Below the pieces are notes generated by a model, which worked only from the letters and a program-made list of their open reading frames with translations, was not told the origin of the DNA and made no database searches. A stretch of DNA of 64,000 nucleotides from Dendrolimus kikuchii (taxonomy: Eukaryota > Arthropoda > Insecta > Lepidoptera > Lasiocampidae). The stretch is from the NCBI GenBank assembly GCA_019925095.2, contig CM034392.1, positions 10,869,887 to 10,933,886 of the forward strand. The letters run 5' to 3'. Positions 12,524-25,100 of this stretch are shown here, one piece after another. The translations under genes and the position numbers were made by a program. Each line of letters opens with the position of its first letter. The stretch's first letter is position 1.

Positions 12524-13408
12524 ATGGCTGATGAAAGCGCTAAGAATAATGGTGAAGAAGCAGAACAAAGAACAAATGGTGGAGGAGATGAAGGCGACGC
12601 TTTAGGCAGCCACAACTCTTCTAGCATGCGTCGCTTTGCTAGAATGCCTGTGGATAGAAATGCACCATACTATAACATGAATCACAAGTCTCGTGGCATG
12701 GCAATTATCTTCAATCATGAGCATTTTGATATTCATAGCTTGAAACCACGTACTGGGACAAACGTGGACAGCGACAATTTGTCTAAAGTCTTGAAAGGAT
12801 TGGGATTCCGGGTTACTGTACTGCACAATCTGAAGTCAGAAGATATACAGAATTACATTTTACAAACTTCAGAGATGGATCACTCAGACTATGATTGCTT
12901 GCTTGTTGCTGTGCTGACTCATGGTGAATTGGGCATGCTCTATGCAAAAGATACACATTACAAGCCTGATAACTTGTGGTACTATTTCACTGCAGACAAG
13001 TGCCCCTCTCTAGCTGGGAAACCCAAGCTTTTCTTTATTCAAGCATGTCAAGGTGACAAATTAGATGGTGGCATAACCTTATCAAATCGTACTGAAACTG
13101 ATGGTTCATCAAGTGCTTCATACAGAATTCCTATTCATGCTGACTTCTTGATAGTATTTTCTACAGTACCTGGATATTACTCTTGGAGGAACACTACCCG
13201 GGGCTCTTGGTTCATGCAAGCTTTGTGTGAGGAGCTGCGCTATTGTGGAATGGAGAGGGATATACTGACCCTCTTGACATTTGTGTGTCAAAGAGTTGCC
13301 TTAGATTTCGAATCCAATACTCCTGATGTTCTGCCAATGCATCAACAGAAACAGGTACCTTGCATTACCAGTATGCTAACACGTCTCCTTGTGTTTGGTA
13401 AAAAATAA
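12524..13408 (+). CDS. caspase-1: Effector caspase, lepidopteran caspase-1 type
   Basis: Cysteine protease that executes apoptosis by cutting after aspartate. The 294-residue reading frame is complete and uninterrupted. Catalytic His133 lies in LTHGELGM and Cys175 in FFIQACQGD, the QACQG pentapeptide typical of lepidopteran caspase-1. Two likely processing sites are visible: DEGD25|A, which would release a short hydrophilic prodomain, and TETD193|G, which would separate large and small subunits. The small subunit has the substrate-pocket segment YYSWRNTTRGSWF and ends with the IPCIT-like VPCITSMLTR. No CARD or DED is present, so this is an effector rather than an initiator. The start was chosen as the first in-frame ATG (MADES). 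No intron interrupts the coding region, unlike its neighbours. Active retrogene, naturally intronless gene and loss of introns are all possible. The class assignment is firm; orthology within lepidopteran caspases is likely. Confidence 0.95.
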   Translation: MADESAKNNGEEAEQRTNGGGDEGDALGSHNSSSMRRFARMPVDRNAPYYNMNHKSRGMAIIFNHEHFDIHSLKPRTGTNVDSDNLSKVLKGLGFRVTVLHNLKSEDIQNYILQTSEMDHSDYDCLLVAVLTHGELGMLYAKDTHYKPDNLWYYFTADKCPSLAGKPKLFFIQACQGDKLDGGITLSNRTETDGSSSASYRIPIHADFLIVFSTVPGYYSWRNTTRGSWFMQALCEELRYCGMERDILTLLTFVCQRVALDFESNTPDVLPMHQQKQVPCITSMLTRLLVFGKK

Positions 13409-15604
13409 TTTTTCAGTACATTTTTTGTTTTACCTGTAATACTGGTATGAAATCTTTTAGTATTAATTTTTTTGTTAGAATTGTGAATTTAATTAATACA
13501 TGCACATCAGATTAATATAACTGATGCTGTATCAAAGTGTAACCACACCAATGTAATGAGATTATTCCAAGTTGTTTTTCTACAGTTTTATGATGATTTT
13601 GTTTTACTTTAGATTCCATTGATTATAATTGTTAATTTTAAGTTTTTATTATAGTAAATATGTCACAAAGGAAATATGACTATAGAAGATAGCTTTTGGT
13701 TAGAAACAATGTGATATACAAATTTCATTGTTCTAAATATGCACAAAATCTTACACTTGAATTATATTAATTTAGAATAATCAAACCTTTAATATTGTAA
13801 GAAAAAAATATGCTCAAAACATTAATGTGCTTCGAATATTAGTATTACATTTTTGTACTTAATACACTTTTAAATCATTATTATGATGTAATAATTAGAT
13901 GAATTGATATTATTAAAAAGGTGACCAATTCCATTACCCACATATCATGCTTGTTTTTAATAATGCATTTTAAAATTTTGCTATCCATTTAAAATCAAAG
14001 TGTAACTATACAAAATTTGGCAAAATGAGGTTTGACTACCAAGTAGGTAATGAAACCACAGTTATAAGTATAATCTAAAAACTCACAGTGGTTAGTACCT
14101 ACTCTTAGAAAAGTCGATATCACTAGGCTTTTGGTGGTGGTGAATGCAACCTTTAGAAATATTGACATATGTATCTCAGTAATTTTGTTGATGTAATGTT
14201 TTTGTGTACTCTGTGAGAATTACTGTTATTTTTGTGTTTATTATGTGTAGAATTGTGTTCTCACAATTCTGTGAAATTATAGGATGAGTTAACATTTGTT
14301 TATAGAAGTAATATCCTTGAATTAAAATATCTGCAAAATTTTCTTTAAAAACTTCATCAAATTAATCAGAAAAGTAGAATTATTTGGAAGCTTTAAAAAT
14401 GCTTCTCTTAAAAAATTGCAAATTTTGTACAGGAATGTTTTGATTCTCAAAATGCAATATAAAGTATAGATTATTCTTGTATGTTTCAACAAAATTAATG
14501 ATATGAAGAAAAACTATATTATGTTATATGAAATTGTATTTTTTTGTTTTTTTTTGCATAATAAGTATTTTATTTTTATTTGAAATATCAAATAAAAATA
14601 CTTATTTACATTTTCATTTATATTAGTACTAATAATTTTTATACATAATTTAAACAACTTTTTTATTGTTCTCACTCAAACTATGTTCAGCTGGTGAGGA
14701 AGCCTTTTTTATTTAACCTATGTTGTCCCACCAAAGGGCAAAGACCTTTTTTCTCATATCATCATTATCAATTGTTTTGAAGGGCTGCAAAATGAAATGA
14801 ATGAAGTTACAAAACAATACTAAAAGAGCCAACCAAGAAAATAAGATTTATTCCTCTTTCTTTGTTTTTACAAATGGTGCTGGTCATCTGGGGCTTGAGA
14901 TGACAATCACTGAAAAATGAGTCTAAATCATAAATAAAAAAGTTGCTTTAGCTCTAATTAAATATCTTATTTACATTTCTTTTAGACAATTATAAGCATT
15001 TATGATATTGGAGAGATATCAACTGCCATGTAAGAACTAAATCTTGTCCATTAATAATGCCATTTAAATATGTACTGTGAGGTTTACATAATGAGTGCTT
15101 TGTAGATTTCATATTCATTAGAAGACATTTTTATATTTCAAGCCATAGTGTAAGGTTATATTCTATAAATATTAACTTGAATAAGTCTCTTGAGCATGGA
15201 ATCTCAATGCTGGGTTAGAAACATTAGATTTGTGATAATGGTAAGGACTGATATTAAAATGTAGTATAATGATAGAAATATTCGAGAATGTATCAAAAAA
15301 ATTGTGAGGAGTTATTAAATTAAAGATTTACATTTTTTATATGTTTATATCAAAAATAATTTGTGCCTTATATGACACAAGCTGTTACATTGGTATATTA
15401 TGTATTGATTAATGATGAATATCACAAAATATATTCCTCACAAGTTTTTCATGCAATGAAATGACATATTTTAGTAACAAAAGTTCACAATATTTTTGTG
15501 TTTAAAGCAATAAATATTTCTTCCAAAATGATTTCTTTATTTCTACTAAGACAAGGACGCTGTGGTTATACAATCATGTGTTCTGTCACTGTATTAGTGT
15601 ATAG
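13409..15604 (+). other. Caspase 3' UTR and intergenic sequence
   Basis: AT-rich sequence without a convincing gene. An AATAAA at 14591-14596, inside a hairpin-forming segment, is a candidate end of the caspase transcript; earlier sites are possible. The stretch 14700-14900 has weak resemblance to common lepidopteran repeats. Confidence 0.4.
14560..14607. repeat. AT-rich inverted repeat containing AATAAA
   Basis: AATAAGTATT followed by ATTTTTATTTGA pairs with TCAAATAAAAATACTTATT, giving a stem with one 5-nt bulge. It may mark the poly(A) region of the caspase gene or be a chance AT palindrome. Confidence 0.45.
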
Positions 15605-16231
15605 CAGGGCTGCTCAAACGGTCGATTGCGATCGACAGGAAACATATGCCGTCCCCTATATACAAAATATATATAGGTGAATTTTCCAAGTGGGCCTTCA
15701 GGACCAAATCTTAAAGTAAACAAAATAGCGAAAAACATAAAGCAGTCTCGAGGCCGATTTTGACGAAAACTACAGTGGTATCATTAGATTTTTGAAAAAT
15801 TTATTACCCTTGTCAGGAATCGAATAGGAAATTATTTCCCAGTATTTGATTAAGAGTTAATTTAGAAAAAATAAACACCTGTTATACCAAGTCATAGAAT
15901 AGCTTGTGAAGATCAATTTCTGTGAAAGAATGTTGAACGGCAAAACCAAGGGAAAGAGGGTTGTTTTTGAACTAAATGTTCTACATATTTTTCATACATT
16001 AATTAAACCCCATCTCATTTTATGCAATATTGGAATATTGAAAATTATTCTATTTGTAATAGGCATCTATAAATTATATTCGAAACGCACATCATTTTAC
16101 CCCATTCAATCGAATCAGTTAATGGGTTTCAAATTGATTGCGTTCAACTAAGGTGCGGCCAAATGACCACCGCAATTTGTGATTAATTTAAATAATGTAG
16201 ATCGCCAGCAGTTCAAGTTTGAGCAACCCTT
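15605..16231. mobile_element. Degenerate hAT-like element
   Basis: The left end CAGGGCTGCTCAAAC is the inverted complement, with one substitution and a changed terminal base, of the right end GTTTGAGCAACCCTT. Flanks GTGTATAG and CTCTATAG match at 6 of 8 positions, as expected for an aged 8-bp duplication. CAGGG-type ends fit hAT. No transposase is recognisable; the 81-codon frame at 15906 has no domain I know. Confidence 0.55.
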
Positions 16232-16404
16232 CTCTATAGTATCAGCATCCCAAGCGTAATGCTATGCAAATGGATAGGGTAAGTAGATAAAGCCCGTAAC
16301 GTTTCCGGCGCCGTTATTCTTGGTTCGACCTTCACAAATTATGAAGTATGTACTTACATGTAATAAAATTGAAAAAAAAATTCTTCAAACTGATTAGCTT
16401 ATAA

Positions 16405-16615
16405 TATAATAACAGCCCATAACGTCCCATCGCTGGGCTCGGGCCTCCCACTATAGGGGAACGGACAGCAGTATACCCACCACGCTTGTCCAAGACGGCT
16501 TGGCAGGTTTGACACATCGGTTATCTCGATGTGCAGGTTGCATCACGATGTTTTCCTTCACCGTTGTTAGTACGTGGTAATTGTAACAATATGCACATTA
16601 GGTCAGAAAACTGCG
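16405..16615 (+). repeat. Common lepidopteran interspersed repeat
   Basis: Carries GCCCATAACGTCCCATCGC, a CCACCACGCTTGTCC block and CATCACGATGTTTTCCTTCA, a string seen repeatedly in moth and butterfly genomes. A diverged copy in the same orientation is at 59625-59775 and a short piece is at 52525-52560. The remainder of 16232-17108 shows nothing recognisable. Confidence 0.5.
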
Positions 16616-17108
16616 TAAGTATACACCTGCGCTAGCCATTACACTACCACGATTAATTATGAATAAAAACTAATTAGCTTAGCACATTAATTTAGGTATC
16701 TATTAAGAAAATCATGAGTTAGCAATAACGGTAACTATATCCGCCGCTCTCAAAGTCGGATAGTATATTAACATTAAATACGATCACCGTTTACGGTTAT
16801 TATTCGCATCAACCAAAAGTTAAATGACAATAATGTATATTTATTAGTTCTAATTACATTAGTACTAATATCTAAATAATATAGACTTTATAAACTAATA
16901 CAATAAACGAAAACTTAACTTATTTATAACAATAATGTTCATTTCCGAATTTAGGTATCTATATAGTTCATTTTTACGGTAAACATCCTTAAACTCTTTG
17001 AGTGTGGCAGTTAGCCTATAACTAATTTTACGCAATATCATTTGTCGAGTCTGAACAAAAGTCGAAAGTACCGCCAACTGTTTTCATTTAATAGTGGTTT
17101 ATAAAATA

Positions 17109-17985
17109 CTAGAGTTTACCCCGCGGCTGCGCCGCGGGTCAACCTCTACTGCGTATCTTTTGTTTAAAGAGCAAGTGATACAGGTTACATTGTATACAAT
17201 TTTTATGTATTTGCCCCCGAAAGATTCACTTCATTTTATATCGGAAACTATACCACCCCCGTCTATATGTAAACTACATAAATGACAAAACTTGGCAAAA
17301 ATGACAAGATAGGACCAAGTGGACCCAGTGGACCAACTGGATCCAGTGGACAAAGTGGACCCAACGGACCTAGTGGACCAAGTAGACCCAGTGGACCAAC
17401 TGGACCCAGTGGATCCAGTGGACAAAGTGAACCCAGCGGATCTAGTGGACCAAGTGGACCCAGTGGGTCCAGTGGACCAAGTGGACCCAGTGGACCCAGT
17501 GGTCTAAGTGGACCCAGTGGGCCCAGTGGACCCAGTTGACCCAATAGGCTAAGTGTTCCAAATGGACCCAGTGGACCCAGTGAACTCAGTGGACCAAGTG
17601 GACTCAGTGGAACCAGTGTACCAAGTGAACCCAGTGGATCAAGTGGACCCAGTGGACCAAGTGGACCCAGTGGACCCAGTTGACCAAGGAGACCAAGTGG
17701 ACACAGTGGTCCAAATGGACCCAGTGATCAAGTGGACGCAGTGGACCCAGTAGACCCAGTGGACGAAGTAGACAAAATCATAAAACCTGTCCTAGTTTTC
17801 GGGATAAACTTTACATAAATCTATCCCAAAATGAATCCTATTATCCGGGATAAAAGTATCCCTTGGCCACTCGCGGTATTCAAATTATATATGTACTGAG
17901 TTTCAGCCAAATCGGTCCAGTAGTTTTTCCGTGAAAACGGAACAGACAGACAGAGTTACTTTCGCATTTATAATATTAATAGGGA
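17109..17985 (-). mobile_element. Complete Helitron with hairpin and CTAG end, minisatellite inside
   Basis: On the minus strand it starts A|TCCCTATTAATATTATAAATG (17985 downward) and ends CTAG|T at 17109. A perfect 8-bp stem with a 3-nt loop (17120-17138, CCCGCGGC-loop-GCCGCGGG) sits about 7 bases inside the 3' end. TC start, 3' hairpin, CTAG end and A/T target are the four structural hallmarks of Helitrons. No Rep/helicase is present, so it is non-autonomous. It is the inverted relative of 1684-2920. Confidence 0.85.
17300..17760. repeat. 9-bp minisatellite (AGTGGACCA)n, about 50 units
   Basis: Reverse complement of the array at 2035-2815, located at the same internal position of the same Helitron family. 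Units vary at one or two positions. Frames on both strands stay open (Gly-Pro-Ser, Gly-Pro-Leu and Val-Asp-Pro repeats) only because the period is nine. Confidence 0.95.
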
Positions 17986-18768
17986 TGAGCTGATAAATTA
18001 GAGCTTAATTATAGTATTTTTTTATTACAAGCATATCTAATTTGAATGGATTTTAAATACTAGTATATCAAGTAACTAGGTTTTAAATTTTGTTAAGACA
18101 TTAAGTTAGATCATACTTAAAGACAAAAAGGTCATTGGTCAAATACATTTTGGATTTATTGAGTTTGCGCAGACCAAGCAAGCGTTTGTTTTGCTTTGTT
18201 CATCGTCATAGTAACACCTTATCACGTCTAGCGCAAGTACGGGAGTAAGATGTGGTGTAAATAAATAGAAAAATATGATTCAAGTAACTAGAAAGGTAAC
18301 CTTTACTGACAAATTTATGATTCCAACGCACTTGTTAAGCTGATATTACACGGTTCAACCAAATTGAATCAATTTAATTGCAAAACGCAGAAATGAAAGA
18401 ATGTGACATTGAATAACTCAATTTTATGCTTAAATGGATCCTGTTGGTTGCTTCATCCAAATTGAAAGACAGAACTAAGCCGTGTATTATCAGCATTAAC
18501 GAAAATAAAGCTCACAGTATCCTTGTCCACGAAGTACCAAGGTCTGCCACAATTATATTATTTAACATTCGTATTTTATTGTTATGTACAGTAAATATTC
18601 GTTGTTTCAGTTGAAATGCTTGATGTCTACAAAAACGCTTACGTAACAACTTTGCGTTTGTTATCGCGCTCCTTGTCCACAAATTGGTTCGTGGTTCTAT
18701 TGTATAAGTTAATAAGGTCAAATATTAAACGATTCACATGAAGCTAATTTGCATTAACAAGTGTAATT
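17986..18768 (+). other. Upstream region of BBS9
   Basis: No gene recognised. It should hold the BBS9 promoter; short frames here show no domain. The start-proximal sequence before the ATG at 18769 is AT-rich and has no assignable TATA box. Confidence 0.4.
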
Positions 18769-19084
18769 ATGTCGATTTTTAAAGTAAAGCAATGGTGGTC
18801 AAACGAAAAATTACAAAATCTAGAACCAGCTGAAGGTGTACAAAATTCGAAGTGTCTCAAAATTGATAGATTCAATTCGTATAGTGATAGCGACTGCATA
18901 TTGGTGAGCGAAGGAACGTTCCTAAGAATATACAGGCCGATTATAGACCAAGAACTTTCACCGGTATTATTAGAAACTGATCTGAACGAATTTATACTGC
19001 ATATAGATACTGGTAAATTCACAGGGTAAGTTTGTATAATTGTTTTGCAGTTGGTATTCATGTACAGGTTCACAGGTTTATATA

Positions 19085-19135
<51 letters not shown>

Positions 19136-22100
19136 TTCAGCAGGTTATGGAGCGAGAGTTATGTAAGGTAGGACGCATCTATGAAAATATCCGCAAGAAA
19201 ACCGAAATTAGCTATAGCTCGCAAAATACATGCAAGCCGAAGTGATAGTGGAGCGGTCACATTTGTCGGATGACTGATGGCCTATGAGTCCTGGAGTGAA
19301 GACTGCGTCTGCGCAGTATAGGGCACTCTATCCCTGTGGGCCGATGAACTGCTTAAGGTCACAGTTAGAGTTTGAATAAGGAAAGCGAAGGATTGAAATG
19401 TGGCGCAAACGTATAGGAGGCCTGCGCCTAGCTGTGGGTTACGACTAGCTGACGAGAAGACAAAAGTTATAGACGAGAAATACTTATTCTATATTTATAT
19501 TTATTTATACAATAGTACAATATAAAAGGTACTGCGTTGACTGTACACCTGTAAGTTAAGTACTTTTACTGTGTAAAGTAGGTATATTCATTCATATTAT
19601 ATTCTCCATGGTTTCTGAAACCTGTCGTCACCGTGCCGGTTGCGTACGGAGCGTCCTTCTCAAAGCCCTGATTCTACGTCTTCACTTATTTTTCTCCACT
19701 ACGCACTACCCTTATGGTGAGACCATTGGTACCCGTATTATTTCAACAAGGACAACCCAGAATTTCTTACGTCTACTTATTCTACCGAGATTTGTCAGAG
19801 GCGGCATGGAATGAAAAAAGAAAAAGCGAGAAAGAAACCCTAGATTTCGCATTGTAGTTAAACCAAAACGATGATTTGTCGCTAGAATGATATAATGACA
19901 CCTCTGAATGTAATTGTTGACAATTTGAATGAGTGGCTAATCATCATTAACCCAAATACAAAGTAATATATTACTAACCTAGTTCCACGCGAATCAAAGT
20001 CAAGGGTAAAAAATGAACTTTGTCCACAAATACTTAAATATGTACGTGCCTATGTTTAATGTTTCTCGAACTCCTTAATAATAATTTTAAAAAAGTAACT
20101 TACATTGTAACTAACGTTAAACTTACAGAGGTTCTGTCGATCGACAGATTATAGTATTACATCCGCAAAGTTATGCTATCTATCAGCTTAAAAGGAAAGA
20201 AGCTCATACAGATGCAGGTACGCTAAGTCATTATACATACTTATAAATAAAGATTGGACATAAACACGGGCGTTTTACGCAGTTTCGGCTGCATTATTTT
20301 GAAACCGTATCCCGTGAAAACTATCTTTTTTGTGATAAAAAATTACCTGTATTCATCCCTGTTCAGGAATGTATCTATCTACACATATATATATTATAAA
20401 TGTTAACGGTCTTATTCATATTGAGTTAGAGTAAGTTTCAAGGCTTCATTAAAAACCTTAAAGAATCTGTTCGCGCCCCTTTGTTTAAATTCCTGTCCTA
20501 TCAAATTATTTCCATTACTACTCGCTTTCCTAACCGCGTTATCCAATCACCTTTTCCCCGGCACCATCTTCCGTTCCATACGGTCTATCCTTGTTGCACA
20601 TATTCTGCTGTCGACCCTCGCACGACAACCCGCACATCTTTTCCGCCCAACCTGCCTATAAGTGCAGTCATGCCGTGCCGCGTGTGTACAAATAACAATC
20701 GAAGCCTGCAAGAAGAAGACAAGCCAGAAGATCTGCTGCAAGGCTTACGACTTGGTGATCTTGGTTAGTCTCCCTTCTTATCCATACCAGCAATCCTACT
20801 ACCGCCATTTTGGATACGCGTTCAGTACCTAATACTGGGCTGCCGCGTTGACGTTGACAGAGGCTATAAAGTTACTCTAACTCAATATGAATAAGATCGT
20901 AAATCGTACCTACTCATATTTTAAATGATAATAAATTCACGTTGTAAGGAAAAAGCATGCGAACATGAACAAACTCTTTTTACATATTTGCGTACGCTCA
21001 TGCGTGTCTGTGTGCGCGCGTGCGCGTTTTTATTGTGTCTTTGTGTTTTTGTCTCTTGTAATTGCAACAAATCTGGTTTCAGTACATATAATTTATATTT
21101 AATGTGAATTATACTGAAACAAGATTTGACTAATATTATTTGCAGATTTTCTGAAAATAATACTACGATCTGACCATTGATGTATAATGTACTACGTAGT
21201 AGGTAGATATAATTTGAATGGATTTGACTCACATTTTGCGAAACAGCAGAAATAAGTCTTTAGTCTGTAGTGTTTAAAAGTTGCTTTGAAAATAAAAATT
21301 ATTAAAGCATATAAGCAATTGTAATCAATGATCGTATGTTTAATTAATTTCAGGTGAGCAAAACTCACTTACGCCCTTGATAAAGCATTCATTTACCAGA
21401 AAAGCAGATAGTTTTACAGTCGGACCATTTGGGAATATAAAGACGAGAGACTTGATATGCATCGTTGGCCTCGAGGGGAGTTTGAGTTTTTTTGACCAAG
21501 ACACTTTTCTTTTTTTGTGCATCTTCCAAGACGTAATAATTCCAGGACCAGTGTGCTACATAGAGAACTGCGATTCGTTTGTTATATGCAAATCGACATG
21601 GATCTTGGAAATATACAGGTGTGCGATAGGCATTAAAACGTTTTTAGATTAGATTTGATTTTTATGCTTTAGTTTTGGCTTTTTGATATTTCATAAAATA
21701 TTTTAGATTATTCAAAAATATATGTTTCAATCTTGAAATAGTAATGGTAGCTGAATGGCCTATGCAACATCTCATTTCAAAGCCATAGGTTCGAAATAGG
21801 TTTCGAACCTATGGAATGCCTGGAGTCATAGGTATGCTTCAGCAGTTTTTTACACATACACGTTATTACAGTTACCACTCGCTGACGAAGAACATTGTAA
21901 GAAACGATACGAAACCCGACGATCTGTAGTAGTATACCTACCGTCCGTTAGACTAAAATAGGGCGAGCCCAGTCCAGCAATATGTCATTCATGGACTGAG
22001 CAGGAACTTGTATTCTTTAGAATTATTAGTGCTTCTCACGTGACTTCTAATGTAAGCCTGAGTTCGCACTCTAGTCTGCACGGATTCGGCAAAAACAACC

Positions 22101-25100
22101 TAGAGTTTTATGCCTGCGACGCAAGGGCCTCAATGATATCGTTATAACCGGCTGTATTTTCCGGAATAATCTTCATTCCGTTTAATGAAAATAGTGCATA
22201 TTTCATCTTACTTTCTCAAACTCATATCTTAAATAAGGTATTTTTCATTAGGTAAAAAATGAATTGCTATTTTCATTATTAAAATAAACTGCATTTATTT
22301 ATTTAAAACTGCGACATTTGTGATTATAGATATTCTAATTCCATGACAATCTTATAATTTCCCAAAGCGATATTTATATCTTTTTATATATCACATGTAA
22401 TGTCAAACAAGTGCGTACTTGTATTTTACGTAACTGCATTTATATTACGCGATAAATAAATGCTTATCACATAATATACTTATGCTGGAATAGTTATATG
22501 TAGTAAATAAAATTACAGCTATCAACAGTTACGAGAGTTCAGTGAACTTAATCTGCGTCACAATAAAAAGAATATTCCGCAATGGGTTTTCAATGCAGGA
22601 GAAGAAATTACACATGTTCAAGTAATACAAGTAAGGTTTTTGAATTTCCGATGTAGATAAATATACTATAAGAATACTAGGAATGACGATCAAGTGTTCC
22701 TATTGTTTTGTAGACGAGCAGCAATTTTTCCAGCATCGTTGCACTTGGTGAGAGGCATCTCTACTGCTTTCAAGATAATGGTCTTATGAAGTACATACTC
22801 AAGTTCGATTATATGCCAATCCATTTTTGTGCTTATCTTATTGGGTGGTATTACGGTAATATTTTTTTACTCATTGTTAAAAAAAGATAATAATGAATCA
22901 TTCTGAGTTATTGAACTAAAAAACAAAATGCTTACTTGGGCCACGCATAAAAGTTAAAATATGGACTGAACATTTCCTATCCAGCTGTGGATACCAAAAG
23001 AAGTATGATAGCGAGCTATTGGTCACTACACAGGATCTTTCTAATGAGTAATCTTTGTGAGGTATATTACTCAGTACATTCTCTATCTATTCGTCACATA
23101 TGGCTGAATATAAATTTATAAATATTCTATACATAATTAAGATTTCCTATTCCTCAGAACCTGGAGCTCGTCTGCTGATAATGGTAGCATCAGATGATTC
23201 TAAATTATTTATTTACGAAGGCACCATTTTACTATGGTCATGTGATTTGATAAGCTCTGCCATATCAATATCTAGGTGTTTCTTGAAATACCTATCTGGT
23301 GGTATCGTTACGCTTTCAAGTAAAGGAATTGTGAATGTGTGTTATTTGGGTACTGAACCAGATTTGAACAGACATGCTCCGACTATGATCAGTGAGCCCA
23401 TGGACCCAACAGAGATTCAAGATGAACTGGAGAAAGTAGAAGCTATGTTGCAAAAGGTGTTGGAAAATAGAAATGGTAAATAAAAAATTGTATCAACTCA
23501 TTATCTATAATGCCTGCTATATAACGATGTAGTAGTGATTTACTTGTGCAGATCTATAATATATTTAAAGTGTTTGTAGACCAACATCCATAATTTGTTA
23601 TTATTTTTGGCTACGAAAGAAAAATGAATAAAGAATCCACCCTCGATTGTATATGATGGCCACCCTTAATCTTTTCACTAAATTATGTAGCGGCATGTAG
23701 AAATAGGTAGGTAGATATTCTTATTAAATTTTATGAATTCATAAAATTACGTAGACCCAGTAATTTTCGAGACAAAACTGAGAAAGACTAACGGATATGA
23801 CGTCAGGATTCCATTTTTCCAAAATAGCTACGGAATCCTAAAACTTAAGTAACGAATTTTTTTTTAATATACTCAAGAACCCTTCGACTTAGTTAATACT
23901 TATCTTTTTCAGAAGACAATGAGTTATCATCAATAAACCAAATATTGAAAATAAAAGCAGATATAGGTAAACCGGTCCAAAATCTATTTCAAGAAGTAAC
24001 CTATGAAAAAAATGAGCTTTTACATTTACTAATGTGTCCTCTGGTCGTGATATTATCGTGTGAAGAACCACAACTTATTCAAAGTGTCTACATAAATTAT
24101 GATTGTGCAAGTCCCTTCGCTTGCTCTGAAACCACTATTTGTTTAGATAGTGTAAATGGTACAGAAATAATTGAAAATCAAGTATTCCTTTCGAGCGCTG
24201 GAGATATTACAGAAACGAAAGTCACACTTTTATTTACTATAACTGATTCTGGAGGGAGAATTTTCGTAACTACAAAAAAAGTTTCGTTGCCATTAAGTCT
24301 TTACTGTGTTCCTGCTGAAGAGACCGCAGATAATAAGTTAAAACTATTTATTGAAATAAATAATCCTTGTGTTGAATTTAGTAAAGCATTAACTGGTAAG
24401 TTGTAATTGGTAATGCATCCGTAAGTGGTTCTGACCTGTATTTTGTACCTAGTTAAAAGTTAATAACTTATAAATTATATTTAATATTAACTGTTCGCGC
24501 GGTGTATTCATATCTTCTGAATCCTGCCAAATATCACAAAAAAATTCACGAAAATTTATAATAAAATTGCTGTGTTAATTCTTAAAATTTTCATTGAAAT
24601 TCGTAGAGCCGTATAGATGCTAATTCGAGAAAACTTTCAGAAATACAAGTTAAAAATGATCATTCGTGTTTATAAACAGTATCGCTTAAATGTTTACATG
24701 TATTTTGAAATAGTAGAGAGACTCTTCAATTATTTTAGTAGATATAAAATAGTAAATTAATTAATGTTTTAGATTTTTCGGAGGAGGAATTAGCAAAATA
24801 CACCAAAGAAGATAGAGTTTCATTTCTGTACAGATCAACAAAGAAGCTAGTAACTTTGAGAGCTACAACTAAGCAGTATGCAATAGAAGCTGAGGATTTC
24901 ACTGACCTCACAGCGATATTGGACCATTTTATATTGAGACTCGTAGATTATTTTTATAGAATAAATGTGACAGACTTTCATTACCAACTAATATACGATA
25001 AGGAGTTTGTTAAGCTGCTAACACATAGATTTTTAAGAAGCATAGAAGTGCATGCAAAGGAACGGGTCAAACTGAAGGATTATGAAGTATGTTTTGTGTT

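Noticed and set aside
12602..12826. Minus-strand frame inside the caspase gene
   Set aside because: Shadow of the caspase coding frame.
15498..15680. 60-codon plus frame
   Set aside because: Crosses the left end of the hAT-like element at 15605 and has no domain.
21743..21814. A functional tRNA gene
   Set aside because: Box A and box B resemblance only; no acceptor stem or anticodon arm can be drawn.
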